Position numbers and translations under genes: made by a program. From assembly GCF_003112435.1 (NCBI RefSeq), contig NZ_BDOQ01000003.1, forward strand, positions 558,001-622,000: a stretch of 64,000 nucleotides of DNA. The letters run 5' to 3'. Positions 45,006 through 54,531 of the stretch are shown piece by piece. The first letter of the stretch is position 1, and the number at the start of each line of letters is the position of its first letter. Origin of the DNA: Novimethylophilus kurashikiensis (GTDB lineage: Bacteria > Pseudomonadota > Gammaproteobacteria > Burkholderiales > Methylophilaceae). The notes beneath the pieces are model-generated. The model was given only the letters and a program-made list of their open reading frames with translations, was not told the origin of the DNA and did not search any database.

Positions 45006-46469
45006 ATGGGCAAGCCCACTGGATTTTTAGAGTATCAGCGTTTGTCCGAGGCCAACCGCCCGGTTGAAGAGCGCGTCAAGAACTACAAGGAATTCGTCGT
45101 CCACCTGTCCGACGATGAAGCCAAGGTTCAGGGCGCACGCTGCATGGACTGCGGCATTCCTTTCTGCATGAACGGCTGCCCGGTCAACAACATCATTCCC
45201 GACTGGAATGACCTGGTCTACCGTCAGGATTGGCAACGCGCGTGGGAAGTGCTGGATTCCACCAACAACTTCCCCGAGTTCACCGGCCGCATCTGTCCGG
45301 CACCTTGCGAAGCCGCATGCACGCTCAACATCAACACCGATGCCGTCGGCATCAAGTCGATCGAACATGCCATCATCGACAAGGCATGGGAAAACGGTTG
45401 GGTCGTACCTAAGGTTCCCGCAGTCAAGACCGGCAAGAAGGTTGCCGTTGCAGGCTCCGGCCCGGCCGGCCTCGCTGCTGCGCAGCAATTGGCGCGCGCA
45501 GGCCATTCCGTTGTGCTGTTCGAGAAGAACGATCGCATCGGTGGGTTGATGCGTTACGGCATTCCCGACTTCAAGTTTGAGAAAAGCCATATCGACCGCC
45601 GCATGGAGCAAATGCGCGCCGAAGGCGTGGAGTTCCGCACCAACGTCTGGGTCGGCAAGACAATGCCGAGCAAGGGGATCGTTAACGACGCCAAGCAAAG
45701 CGTTTCGCCGGAAGAACTGCTGAAGGAATTCGACGCGGTGATCCTCACCGGCGGCGCCGAACAACCACGTGATTTGACGGTTCCCGGCCGCGAGCTGAAC
45801 GGCATTCACTATGCGCTGGAATTCCTGATCCCGCAGAACAAGGAAGTGGCGGGCGACCAGCCCAATCCGACCCGAGCAACAGGCAAGCACGTCGTCGTCA
45901 TCGGCGGCGGCGATACCGGTTCCGACTGCGTGGGGACGTCCAACCGTCATGGTGCTGCGTCCATCACCCAGTTCGAAATCATGCCGCAACCGCCCGAGCA
46001 GGAAAACGGTCCGCTGACCTGGCCCAATTGGCCGATCAAGTTACGTACCTCCAGCTCCCACGAGGAAGGCTGCGAGCGCGACTGGTCCGTCGTGACCAAG
46101 CGCTTCGAAGGCGAAAACGGCCAGGTGAAAAAGCTGATCGCCGCTCGCGTCGAGTGGAAGGACGGCCAAATGGTCGAAATTCCCGGTTCGGAATTCGAAA
46201 TGAAGGCTGATCTAGTGCTGCTGGCGATGGGCTTTACCAATCCGGTCGGCTCCATGCTGGAAGCTTTCGGCGTGGACAAGGACGCTCGCGGCAACGCCAA
46301 GGCCTCGACCGAGGGCGATAACGCTTATGCGACTTCCGTCCCCAAGGTGTTTGCAGCTGGCGACGTTCGCCGCGGCCAATCCCTGGTGGTCTGGGCAATT
46401 CGCGAAGGCCGCCAGTGCGCTCGCGCCGTGGACGAATTCCTGATGGGCAGCAGCACGCTACCTCGCTAA
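45006..46469 (+). CDS. gltD: Glutamate synthase (NADPH) small subunit
   Basis: Passes electrons from NADPH to the large subunit. It is 487 aa. The N-terminal 4Fe-4S domain has [22 protein letters not shown] and [10 protein letters not shown]; the FAD motif is [20 protein letters not shown]; the NADPH motif is [16 protein letters not shown]; and the final FAD segment is [21 protein letters not shown]. Its start lies 2 nt after the gltB stop, so the two are co-translated. Confidence 0.97.
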   Translation: MGKPTGFLEYQRLSEANRPVEERVKNYKEFVVHLSDDEAKVQGARCMDCGIPFCMNGCPVNNIIPDWNDLVYRQDWQRAWEVLDSTNNFPEFTGRICPAPCEAACTLNINTDAVGIKSIEHAIIDKAWENGWVVPKVPAVKTGKKVAVAGSGPAGLAAAQQLARAGHSVVLFEKNDRIGGLMRYGIPDFKFEKSHIDRRMEQMRAEGVEFRTNVWVGKTMPSKGIVNDAKQSVSPEELLKEFDAVILTGGAEQPRDLTVPGRELNGIHYALEFLIPQNKEVAGDQPNPTRATGKHVVVIGGGDTGSDCVGTSNRHGAASITQFEIMPQPPEQENGPLTWPNWPIKLRTSSSHEEGCERDWSVVTKRFEGENGQVKKLIAARVEWKDGQMVEIPGSEFEMKADLVLLAMGFTNPVGSMLEAFGVDKDARGNAKASTEGDNAYATSVPKVFAAGDVRRGQSLVVWAIREGRQCARAVDEFLMGSSTLPR

Positions 46470-46487
46470 CCAATTTTAAAAACCTGA

Positions 46488-46534
46488 ATGAGCGCAGAAA
46501 ACCGCTGGCAGTATTCGGTTTCATCTGCGCTCAT
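46488..46534. other. Long imperfect hairpin between gltD and hemE
   Basis: ATGAGCGCAGA (46488-46498) is the exact inverse of TCTGCGCTCAT (46524-46534); inside, AAACCG pairs with CGGTTT around an 11-nt loop, with CA bulged. No T-tract follows, so a classical terminator is not supported. It could act as an mRNA 3'-end stabiliser for gltBD or as a leader element of hemE (25 nt downstream). Confidence 0.6.
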
Positions 46535-46558
46535 CGTCATTTATAAGCGGCCGATTTC

Positions 46559-47626
46559 ATGACGCATCTCAAGAACGATACCTTTCTGCGCGCCCTCCTG
46601 CGCGAACCCACCGAATACACGCCGGTCTGGATGATGCGCCAGGCAGGCCGCTACCTTCCCGAATACAACGAAACCCGCAAGCGGGCCGGCAATTTCCTCA
46701 ACCTGTGCAAGAGCCCGGATCTCGCCACGGAAGTCACCCTGCAGCCATTGGCGCGCTTCCCGCTTGACGCCGCCATCCTGTTCTCGGACATTCTCACCAT
46801 TCCGGATGCGATGGGCTTGGGTCTGTACTTTGCCCAGGGCGAAGGTCCAAAATTCGAACGTCCGCTGCGCGAGGAATGGGAAATCCGCGACTTGACGATC
46901 CCTGACCCGTACGATCACTTGCGCTACGTGATCGACGCGGTGAAGCAGATTCGCCACGCGCTGGACGGCTCAGTACCGTTGATCGGTTTTTCCGGCAGCC
47001 CTTGGACACTCGCGACCTACATGGTGGAAGGGCAGGGCGGGACCGACTTCCTGGTCATCAAGAAGATGGCCTATGAGCGTCCCGATTTGCTGCATCACAT
47101 CCTGGATGTGACGGCACAATCGGTAACGACTTATTTGAATGCCCAGATCGAAGCCGGTGCACAGGCTGTGATGATTTTCGACTCATGGGGTGGTGCGCTT
47201 TCGCATGCAGCCTATCGCGAGTTCTCGCTGGCCTACATTCAGAAGATCGTCGCCAACTTGAAGAAGGAGAACGAGGGGCGCCGCGTTCCCTGCATCGTCT
47301 TCACCAAGGGTGGCGGGCTCTGGCTTGAAGCCATGGCCGACATCGGCGCCGATGCGCTGGGCCTTGATTGGACCATCGATATCGGCGAGGCGCGTGCTCG
47401 CGTGGGTCACAAGGTTGCATTGCAAGGCAACCTGGATCCGGCCGTGCTGTTGTCCAACCCTGCGGCAATCCAGCGCGAGACAGCAGCTATTCTCGCCAGC
47501 TACGGCAAGGGCAGCGGGCACGTGTTCAACCTCGGCCACGGCATTACGCAATTCACGCCACCCGAAAATGCCGCGGCATTGATCGAAGCCGTTCATGAAC
47601 TAAGCCGCCCGTACCACGGCGTATAA
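46559..47626 (+). CDS. hemE: Uroporphyrinogen decarboxylase
   Basis: Decarboxylates uroporphyrinogen III to coproporphyrinogen III in heme synthesis. It is 355 aa, typical length. Visible are the conserved [30 protein letters not shown] with the catalytic Asp, [25 protein letters not shown] and [13 protein letters not shown]. It follows gltD by 89 bp, with an inverted repeat between. No strong ribosome site is seen. Confidence 0.97.
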   Translation: MTHLKNDTFLRALLREPTEYTPVWMMRQAGRYLPEYNETRKRAGNFLNLCKSPDLATEVTLQPLARFPLDAAILFSDILTIPDAMGLGLYFAQGEGPKFERPLREEWEIRDLTIPDPYDHLRYVIDAVKQIRHALDGSVPLIGFSGSPWTLATYMVEGQGGTDFLVIKKMAYERPDLLHHILDVTAQSVTTYLNAQIEAGAQAVMIFDSWGGALSHAAYREFSLAYIQKIVANLKKENEGRRVPCIVFTKGGGLWLEAMADIGADALGLDWTIDIGEARARVGHKVALQGNLDPAVLLSNPAAIQRETAAILASYGKGSGHVFNLGHGITQFTPPENAAALIEAVHELSRPYHGV

Positions 47627-47649
47627 GGCGGACTATCACAGGAGACAGG

Positions 47650-48513
47650 ATGCATTGCGCGACATGCGGAACCGACAGCGAGGACAGTGCAAGATTTTGC
47701 TCGCAATGCGGGACTCCGCTTGTCGCCGAGACGGCCTCGCAACATAAGGCGTCCTCAAGCTCCACCCCACACCCATCATCCGACAGTCCACCCCGTAGCA
47801 ATCCTTTCAGCGACTTCTACGCGGCCCAGCCGGAGCCTGAAACATTGCGTCGTAGCCTCGTCATCGGCTTATCGCTGCTGCTTGCCGGCGCGTTCGCACT
47901 CACCGTGGCACTTTATCGCCACCATAAAACGGGCGAAATCGCCGAATTGGCAAAGGTAACGATTCCTCCAGCAAATAAAACCGCTTCAACGACACCCCAG
48001 GATGAAATCGCCGCATGCCCGGAGGGAATACGCTATTGCGTCGGAGGTAACGGCTCGGTGAAGGATCCTAGCTGCTCTCCAGCCCAGCCGTTTTGGGCGC
48101 ATTACAGCACTGACGGTGGAAAAACCTGGCAACGTGCAGGATGTTTCAGCGATGAGGCACAGGCCAAAGCAGGTTTACAACAGGCACTGGGCATCAGCGT
48201 TCCGGAAATTTCAGGTCCTATGGTAAATACTGCGCCCGGCAAAACTGCTGAACAGGAGTCCTCTGCCAAAGTCACCTCTCTGCCAGCCAAATCCAGGAAG
48301 ACTCAGCCTGGGACAACAGCCACCGCTTATCACGCCAAATTCAAAGGGCCGTTCGGCATCGTGCTTGAGGAACGTAATTATTCAAGCGCCGAGATGCGCG
48401 ATCGAGCGGAACAGTTATGGCAGCATGAGCACAAGCTGCTTGAGCCGGATGGTTCGATCAACACGCGTTACGTCACGCCCAAACCCAAGACCGGCTTGAT
48501 TCCCGGTCACTAG
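47650..48513 (+). CDS. Zinc-ribbon single-pass membrane protein, hypothetical
   Basis: Protein of 287 aa. It starts with a zinc ribbon (MHCATCGTDSEDSARFCSQCG, two CxxC knuckles), then a Ser/Pro-rich linker, one membrane helix (VIGLSLLLAGAFALTVALY, about residues 80-98), and a periplasmic part with a small Cys-containing module (ACPEGIRYCVGGNGSVKDPSC, then WQRAGCFSDEAQAKAGLQQALG). A Ser/Thr/Lys-rich linker and a charged tail end it. AGGAG precedes the ATG. It follows hemE by 23 nt and overlaps priA tail to tail by 4 bp. No recognised family function. Confidence 0.75.
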   Translation: MHCATCGTDSEDSARFCSQCGTPLVAETASQHKASSSSTPHPSSDSPPRSNPFSDFYAAQPEPETLRRSLVIGLSLLLAGAFALTVALYRHHKTGEIAELAKVTIPPANKTASTTPQDEIAACPEGIRYCVGGNGSVKDPSCSPAQPFWAHYSTDGGKTWQRAGCFSDEAQAKAGLQQALGISVPEISGPMVNTAPGKTAEQESSAKVTSLPAKSRKTQPGTTATAYHAKFKGPFGIVLEERNYSSAEMRDRAEQLWQHEHKLLEPDGSINTRYVTPKPKTGLIPGH

Positions 48514-50699
48514 ATTTCCAGCGGATCGACGTCCAGGCTCCAACGCACCTTGGCAGCCAGCGGCAAGCTCCGCAGCATCCCCATCCACTGCTTCAGGAAT
48601 GCCTGCAATGCTTGACGATGCTCGGCTTGTACCAGGAGCTGCGCGCGTTCCATACCGTTGAGCCGCGCCATAGTCGGACGCACTGGATCGTAAACCATCA
48701 CGGCGCCGTCCAAACCATAGGCAATATTGGCAGCTTCAGCGATGAAATCCCGTACCGGTTCAAACTTCTGCGCCTCGGCCCGCAACAGCGCTTGAAAGCA
48801 ATAGGGCGGGAACATGGCCGTCTTGCGCTCTTGCAACAGCGTTGTGGCAAAGGCCGCATAATCGTGGCGTTTGAGTGCTTCAAACAACACATGGTCCGGA
48901 AACGCCGTCTGGATCAGGACTTCCCCTGGTTTTTCTGCACGCCCTGCGCGCCCTGCCACCTGCATGAGTTGGGCGAACAAGCGCTCAGCCGCACGAAAAT
49001 CCGGGCTGAACAAGGCGCTGTCGGTATCGATGATGCCAACAAGGGTGAGATTGGGAAAATCGTGCCCCTTCGCCAGCATCTGCGTTCCGACCAGGATATC
49101 GACCCGCCGGCCATGCACCTCGGCCATCATGTCTTCCAGCGCGCCTTTGCGGCGCGTGCTGTCCCGATCCACACGCAGCACCCTGGCTTCGGGAAAAAGC
49201 TCCGCAAGGGTGGCCTCGAGCCGCTGTGTTCCATGACCTGTGGGATGAAGATCGGGATTGCCGCAGTTGGGGCATTGAACATGGATACGCTCTTCATGCC
49301 CGCAGTGATGGCACTTGAGACGTCGTTGGCGCAAGTGCACTACCAAGCGGCTGCTACACCGTTCGCATGGCGCGACCCAAGCACAGGCTGAACAAAGCAG
49401 CACCGGCGAATATCCTCGCCGATTAATGAACAGCAAGCTTTGCTCTCCCTTCGCCAGGCGATCATGCAGGGCATTGATCAACGCCGGCGTCAGCCCGTCC
49501 TTAAGCTGGGGAGTGCGGGCATCCAGGGTGATGATGTCCGGGAGTTGCGACTGCGCTACGGCGCGCTGGCCAAGCGTCAGCAAGGCATAACGACCGGCTT
49601 GGGAGTTGTGCCAGGTTTCCAGCGAAGGCGTGGCTGATCCAAGGACGATAGGAATGCCGGCCTGTTTGGCCCGCACCACGGCCACATCCCGCGCCGAGTA
49701 GCGCATACCGTCCTGTTGCTTGTAGGAACCGTCGTGCTCTTCGTCCACAACCACAAGCTTGAGGTTGGGGATGGGCGTGAAAACGGAAAGCCGCGTTCCG
49801 ATGACGATGCGAGCCAAACCGGATTCAGCTTGCCGCCAATTGCGCAGCCGCTCGCCGTCGCTCATCTGGCTGTGAAGGGCGACCATGGGTTCGTGCGGAA
49901 ACCGAGCCTTGAAGCGCGCTTGCAACTGGGGGGTGAGATTGATCTCGGGCACCAAGACCAGCACCTGGGCTTCAGGCGCGGCCAATGCGCTTTCCAACAA
50001 GCGCATGTAGACCTCGGTTTTGCCGCTGCCAGTGATGCCGTGCAGCAACCAAGCCTTGAATCCCGTTAATTGCCGGGTAACCGCTTCTACTGCTGCGGCC
50101 TGATCCTCGTTTAGTGCCGGCCTCGCAATCGCTGACGGCGCTGATGGGATGACGTGTTTTAGTTCAACGCATTCCACCCATCCTGCGGCTTGCATGGCTT
50201 TGATTGCAGTGTGCCAGTTGTCGCTGGTTTCCCCGAGGTTTTCAGCCGTCAACGATCCTTGTTTCTCTAACGCCAGCCATAGTCGGCGTTGAATCAAGGC
50301 CCGCTTGGGCAATACTTCCAAACTGGCCTGCCGAGCAAGCTCGCTCAGGCGATATCCCAGAATTTTTTCCAGCAGGGCAAGGCGGGCCTCCCGCAATCTT
50401 CCCGGCAGCACGGACATAACGATCTGCCCCAGCGGATAATGGTAGTAGTCCGCACAAAAATTAAGTAGCCGTAGTATTTCTGATGAAAGCGTGGGCTCAC
50501 CGCCATAAACTTCGAGCACTGGTTTGAGTGCGTCGTTATCAAGCTGCGATTGCTCCACGATCTCAAGCACGACGCCGACCATTTGCCGCCTGCCAAAAGG
50601 GACGAGAACGCGCATACCGACCTCTGCCTGATGGCCGGCATCGAGATAGTCGAACAGCGTGTCCAGCGGCACGTCCAGGGCGACGCGCAAAATGCTCAT
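48510..50699 (-). CDS. priA: Primosomal helicase PriA
   Basis: Restarts stalled replication forks. It is 729 aa with a 3'-DNA-binding N-domain (ILRVALDVPLDTLFDYLD), the DEAH-type helicase core (Walker A GITGSGKTEVYM near residue 221; DEEHDGSYKQQ), the zinc-binding Cys set (CSACAWVAPCERC, CHHCGHEERIHVQCPNCG), and motifs V-VI (VGTQMLAKGHDFPNLTLVG, QVAGRAGRAEKPGEVLIQT). Its stop shares CTAG with the convergent zinc-ribbon gene. It is divergent from argS. Confidence 0.97.
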   Translation of the reverse strand: MSILRVALDVPLDTLFDYLDAGHQAEVGMRVLVPFGRRQMVGVVLEIVEQSQLDNDALKPVLEVYGGEPTLSSEILRLLNFCADYYHYPLGQIVMSVLPGRLREARLALLEKILGYRLSELARQASLEVLPKRALIQRRLWLALEKQGSLTAENLGETSDNWHTAIKAMQAAGWVECVELKHVIPSAPSAIARPALNEDQAAAVEAVTRQLTGFKAWLLHGITGSGKTEVYMRLLESALAAPEAQVLVLVPEINLTPQLQARFKARFPHEPMVALHSQMSDGERLRNWRQAESGLARIVIGTRLSVFTPIPNLKLVVVDEEHDGSYKQQDGMRYSARDVAVVRAKQAGIPIVLGSATPSLETWHNSQAGRYALLTLGQRAVAQSQLPDIITLDARTPQLKDGLTPALINALHDRLAKGEQSLLFINRRGYSPVLLCSACAWVAPCERCSSRLVVHLRQRRLKCHHCGHEERIHVQCPNCGNPDLHPTGHGTQRLEATLAELFPEARVLRVDRDSTRRKGALEDMMAEVHGRRVDILVGTQMLAKGHDFPNLTLVGIIDTDSALFSPDFRAAERLFAQLMQVAGRAGRAEKPGEVLIQTAFPDHVLFEALKRHDYAAFATTLLQERKTAMFPPYCFQALLRAEAQKFEPVRDFIAEAANIAYGLDGAVMVYDPVRPTMARLNGMERAQLLVQAEHRQALQAFLKQWMGMLRSLPLAAKVRWSLDVDPLEI

Positions 50700-50792
50700 C
50701 GGGATGTCATCAGAAGGTGTGGCCGACGCGTTATTGCAATGCAGCCGTTAATGGAAAACGTTAAAATACTGCTTTTTATATAAAAGAATACT

Positions 50793-52451
50793 TTGAAAGC
50801 GCATCTTACCGAATTGCTGGCGCAAGCGGCAAAGGCCGTTGCCCCCGACCTGCAAGATTTCTCCATCCTGATTGAGCGCCCCAAGACTGCTCAGCACGGG
50901 GATTTCGCCACCAACCTGGCGATGTCGCTGGCCAAGCCGTTGCGCCAGAATCCACGCGCCATCGCCGAAGCATTGCTCAAGGCACTGCCTGGTTCACCGT
51001 ATCTCGAAAAAGCAGAAATCGCCGGCGCCGGCTTCATCAATTTCTTCATGTCGCCTGCCGCCAAGACGGCCGTGGTCGGCCAGATTCATGCGCAAGGTGC
51101 TGCGTTCGGTAGAAATACCACGGGCGAAGGCCGCAAGGTCATGGTCGAATTCGTTTCCGCCAACCCGACTGGCCCGCTGCATGTCGGCCATGGGCGGGGT
51201 GCAGCAGTCGGCGACTGCTTGTGCCGGCTTCTGGATGCCACGGGCTGGGACGTAACCCGCGAGTTCTATTACAACGACGCCGGCCAACAGATCGATAACC
51301 TGACATTGTCCGTTCAACTGCGCTGCAAAGGCATTGGCCCGGATAATCCTGCCTGGCCAGAAGACGGTTACCGCGGCGATTACATCATCGATGTCGCCAA
51401 TGCCTATATGGCACGTCTGACCATCGATGCTGAAGACCAACACATCGTCGGCAAGGGCGATCCAAACGATATGGAGGCGATTCGCCATTTTGCGGTGGCT
51501 TATCTACGCCGGGAGCAGGATCTGGATCTCAAGGCTTTCCAGGTCAGCTTCGACGTGTTCTCGCTGGAATCCGCGCTTTATACCGAAGGCAAGGTCGAGG
51601 AAACCGTCAGGAACTTAATCGCCAGCGGCCATACCTATGAGCAGGACGACGCGTTGTGGCTGCGCACTACCAGCTTCGGCGATGACAAAGACCGTGTGAT
51701 GCGAAAGCGCGAAGGCGGCTATACCTACTTCGTACCGGATGTTGCCTATCACAAGGACAAATGGCAACGCGGCTTCGAGCGCGTCATCAACGAACAGGGC
51801 GCTGACCACCACAGCACGATTACCCGCGTGCGGGCCGGGCTTCAAGCCTTGGACGTTGGTATTCCGCAAGGCTGGCCGGACTATGTGCTGCACCAGATGG
51901 TGACCGTGATGCGCGGCGGTGAAGAGGTTAAGATCTCCAAGCGGGCCGGCAGCTACGTCACCTTGCGCGACCTCATCGACGAAGTCGGCTGCGATGCCAC
52001 CCGCTACTTCCTCGCTGCGCGTCGTGCCGATTCGCAGTTGGTGTTCGATATCGACCTCGCCCGCGCCCAGACCAATGACAATCCGGTGTACTACATCCAG
52101 TACGCGCATGCCCGGATTTGCAGTGTTCTGGAGCAGTGGGGCGGCAATGAAGCCAGCCTGATCGATGTCGATTTGTCGGTACTGAAGGAGCCCCATGAAA
52201 CGGCGCTGTTGCAACGCTTGGCAGAGTATCCCGACGTCGTCGATAACGCGGCCCGCGAACTCTCGCCCCATATCGCCGCTTATTACCTAAAAGACCTCGC
52301 TGGCGATCTACACAGCTATTACAACGCCCACCAATTCCTGGTAAATGACGAGGCTGTGAAACTGGCGCGCCTTTCCCTAGTCTTAGCCACGCGCCAGGTG
52401 CTGCAGTCGGGCCTAGACCTGCTTGGCGTTACCGCCCCGGAGAAAATGTAA
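50793..52451 (+). CDS. argS: Arginyl-tRNA synthetase
   Basis: Charges tRNA-Arg in the cytoplasm. It is 552 aa: N-terminal Add1 domain ([22 protein letters not shown]), HIGH motif HVGH in [18 protein letters not shown], the class I signature region [17 protein letters not shown] (in place of KMSKS), and the C-terminal anticodon domain ([25 protein letters not shown] as HQFLVNDE...). The start is a TTG at 50793 in an AT-rich leader; no ATG start in frame is better. Confidence 0.95.
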   Translation: MKAHLTELLAQAAKAVAPDLQDFSILIERPKTAQHGDFATNLAMSLAKPLRQNPRAIAEALLKALPGSPYLEKAEIAGAGFINFFMSPAAKTAVVGQIHAQGAAFGRNTTGEGRKVMVEFVSANPTGPLHVGHGRGAAVGDCLCRLLDATGWDVTREFYYNDAGQQIDNLTLSVQLRCKGIGPDNPAWPEDGYRGDYIIDVANAYMARLTIDAEDQHIVGKGDPNDMEAIRHFAVAYLRREQDLDLKAFQVSFDVFSLESALYTEGKVEETVRNLIASGHTYEQDDALWLRTTSFGDDKDRVMRKREGGYTYFVPDVAYHKDKWQRGFERVINEQGADHHSTITRVRAGLQALDVGIPQGWPDYVLHQMVTVMRGGEEVKISKRAGSYVTLRDLIDEVGCDATRYFLAARRADSQLVFDIDLARAQTNDNPVYYIQYAHARICSVLEQWGGNEASLIDVDLSVLKEPHETALLQRLAEYPDVVDNAARELSPHIAAYYLKDLAGDLHSYYNAHQFLVNDEAVKLARLSLVLATRQVLQSGLDLLGVTAPEKM

Positions 52452-53078
52452 ATGAGTAAAGACTACAAACCGGCTCCCAAGTCCAAATCAAGCGGCAGTA
52501 AGGGTAGCCCGTTTCTCTCCGGATTGCTGGTCGGACTCTTACTCGGAATCGGGGCTTCCGTCGGCGTAGCTGTTTTCGTGAAGCAAGGTGGAAGCGCATT
52601 CCATGAGCGCGTTCAACCAGCAGCTGAGCAGCCTTCGATTGCAGAAAAACCAGCCGAAAAAGCAGATAAGAATGCTCCAGCTGATAAGGCTGAAGCCCAG
52701 CCGGATGCCAAGAAGGAAGACCGTTTCACCTTCTACGGCATCCTGACTGGCAATGAGTCTCCCGTTTCAGAGCAGGAAATCAAGCAAAGCGAGCAAAAGT
52801 CTCAGCCGAGCGAGAAGCCCGCCACTGAAAGCTACTTCCTGCAAGTCGGCGCGTTTCAGACCGAGCAGGAAGCGGACAATGCCAAAGCCAAGCTGGCGTT
52901 GATCGGCTTGGAAGCTGTGGTACAGACTGCCAATATTCCCGATAAAGGTATTTTGCATCGCGTACGCGTCGGCCCGTTATCAAACCTTGACGAGATCAAC
53001 AAGGCGCGCGCCGAGTTGGCCCGTAATGGCTTCAATGCAGATCTGATCAAGATTCGCAACAACGTTCCAGACCAATAG
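52452..53078 (+). CDS. SPOR-domain membrane protein (FtsN-like topology)
   Basis: Protein of 208 aa: short basic cytoplasmic tail, one membrane helix (PFLSGLLVGLLLGIGASVGVAVFV), a Pro/Lys/Glu-rich linker, and a C-terminal SPOR domain (YFLQVGAFQTEQEADNAKAKLALIGLEAVVQT, RVRVGPLSNLDEINKARAELARNG). SPOR domains bind septal glycan, so a cell-division role is likely. The ATG at 52452 directly abuts the argS stop. Confidence 0.9.
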   Translation: MSKDYKPAPKSKSSGSKGSPFLSGLLVGLLLGIGASVGVAVFVKQGGSAFHERVQPAAEQPSIAEKPAEKADKNAPADKAEAQPDAKKEDRFTFYGILTGNESPVSEQEIKQSEQKSQPSEKPATESYFLQVGAFQTEQEADNAKAKLALIGLEAVVQTANIPDKGILHRVRVGPLSNLDEINKARAELARNGFNADLIKIRNNVPDQ

Positions 53079-53095
53079 AGATAGAAGGAATCCAC

Positions 53096-53728
53096 ATGAA
53101 ATCGTTTGTCGCTGCTGTTCTCATGCTGTTCGCCTCGCTTGCTGCCGCCGAGCCGCAGCCTGGTTTCGACTATATGCAAACCCAGGCCGTAATTCCTACG
53201 GATAATCCGAGCAAGATCGAAGTCACGGAATTGTTCTGGTACGGCTGCCCGCACTGCTTCCAGCTTGAGCCCACGCTCAATGCCTGGGTCAAGAAGCTGC
53301 CCAAGGATGTCGCTTTCAAGCGCATTCCCGGTTTGCCGCGTCCTGATTGGGCCCCCATGGCCAAAGCCTTCTATACACTCGAAGCCTTGGGGCTGACTGA
53401 GAAGCTGCATCAGCCGCTGTTCGATGCACTTCATAAGCAGCATCTCTTCCTGCCCAACGATGAAGCGGCAACGGTTGACTGGATCACCAAGCAGAGCGGC
53501 CTCGACCGCAAGAAAGTCGAAGAAACCTTCAATTCCTTCTCGGTCAACACCAAGCTTATGAAGGCTGCACAAGTGTTCCGCGCCTCCGGCGCGACCGGCG
53601 TTCCGACATTAATTATCGATGGACGCTACTACACCTCCAGCACTTTGGCCGGCGGTAACGAGCAAGCCTTGAAGGTTGCAGACTACCTGATTGAAAAGGT
53701 ACGCCAGGAAAAGGCCCAGAAGCGTTGA
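53096..53728 (+). CDS. dsbA: Thiol:disulfide interchange protein DsbA
   Basis: Introduces disulfide bonds into periplasmic proteins. It is 210 aa with a signal peptide (MKSFVAAVLMLFASLAAAEP), the catalytic CPHC at residues 51-54 (FWYGCPHCFQLEP), and the cis-proline in GATGVPTLIIDGRYY. GAAGGAA lies about 6 nt before the ATG. Its stop overlaps the TTG start of the SDR gene and a terminator follows 25 bp later. Confidence 0.95.
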   Translation: MKSFVAAVLMLFASLAAAEPQPGFDYMQTQAVIPTDNPSKIEVTELFWYGCPHCFQLEPTLNAWVKKLPKDVAFKRIPGLPRPDWAPMAKAFYTLEALGLTEKLHQPLFDALHKQHLFLPNDEAATVDWITKQSGLDRKKVEETFNSFSVNTKLMKAAQVFRASGATGVPTLIIDGRYYTSSTLAGGNEQALKVADYLIEKVRQEKAQKR

Positions 53729-54531
53729 TTCCAACAGCTTCATCCCGCACAGAACCCGCCGCTCGGCGGGTTTTTATTACTGGTGCCTCCAGCGGGATCG
53801 GGGCTGCGCTGGCTAGACAATACGCTGCTGAAGGTGCGCACTTGGGATTAGTTGGCCGCAATGCCGAGCGTCTGCAGATGCTTGCCGAGTCGCTGGATGT
53901 TCCCTGTGCCGTTTACCTGGTAGATGTGCGCGATCCCATCGCAATGCAGCAAGCTGCGTCCAATTTTATCGATCAATTTGGTCTGCCGGATATCGTTATC
54001 GCCAATGCCGGCGTATCCCGCGGCACGCTAACCGAACGTCCCGAAGATGCTTCGGCTTTTCGCGCGATAATGGATATCAACGTCCTGGGAATGGTGCACA
54101 CCTTTTTACCGTTTGTATCCCTCATGCGGCAGAAGGGTGAAGGGAGGCTGGTTGGGATTGCCAGTGTTGCAGGCATCCGAGGCCTTCCTGGGGCTAGCGC
54201 TTACTCTGCATCTAAGGCAGCAGCCATCACCTATCTGGAAAGTTTGCGTTCGGAGCTCTCAGGCAGCGGTGTGAGCGTTACTACCATCTCCCCCGGCTAT
54301 ATTCGAACTCCGATGACCGATGTGAACCACTACCGCATGCCTTTCATGATGGAAGTGGATGCAGCCGCGGGGAAGATGATGGCAATCATTGAAAAGAAGC
54401 GCCGCTATGCGATCCTACCTTGGCAGATGGCTGCCCTTGGCCGACTCATGCGGGTTTTACCGGCACCGCTGTGGGATTGGCTTACACGACGTGCGCCTCG
54501 CAAACCACGGCTGGAGGATAAACCGCTTTAA
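53725..54531 (+). CDS. Short-chain dehydrogenase/reductase
   Basis: NAD(P)-dependent oxidoreductase of the SDR family, 268 aa. Visible are the Rossmann loop ITGASSGIGAALARQYA (from about residue 18), NAGVSRGTL, the catalytic Ser in VGIASVAGIRGLPGASAYSASKAAAI with Tyr and Lys in YSASK, and GYIRTPMTD. The start is a TTG at 53725 overlapping the dsbA stop (TTGA). A full intrinsic terminator (53753-53775) lies inside the first 20 codons and encodes part of the first strand, which is unusual. The substrate is unknown. Confidence 0.9.
   Translation: MIPTASSRTEPAARRVFITGASSGIGAALARQYAAEGAHLGLVGRNAERLQMLAESLDVPCAVYLVDVRDPIAMQQAASNFIDQFGLPDIVIANAGVSRGTLTERPEDASAFRAIMDINVLGMVHTFLPFVSLMRQKGEGRLVGIASVAGIRGLPGASAYSASKAAAITYLESLRSELSGSGVSVTTISPGYIRTPMTDVNHYRMPFMMEVDAAAGKMMAIIEKKRRYAILPWQMAALGRLMRVLPAPLWDWLTRRAPRKPRLEDKPL
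53753..53775 (+). terminator. Rho-independent terminator within SDR 5' coding region (after dsbA)
   Basis: AACCCGCC (53753-53760), loop GCTC, GGCGGG (53765-53770), TTTTT (53771-53775). It lies 25 bp after the dsbA stop, where a dsbA terminator is expected, yet the SDR frame reads through it: the descending arm and T-tract encode RVF at the start of the first Rossmann strand. Confidence 0.75.
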
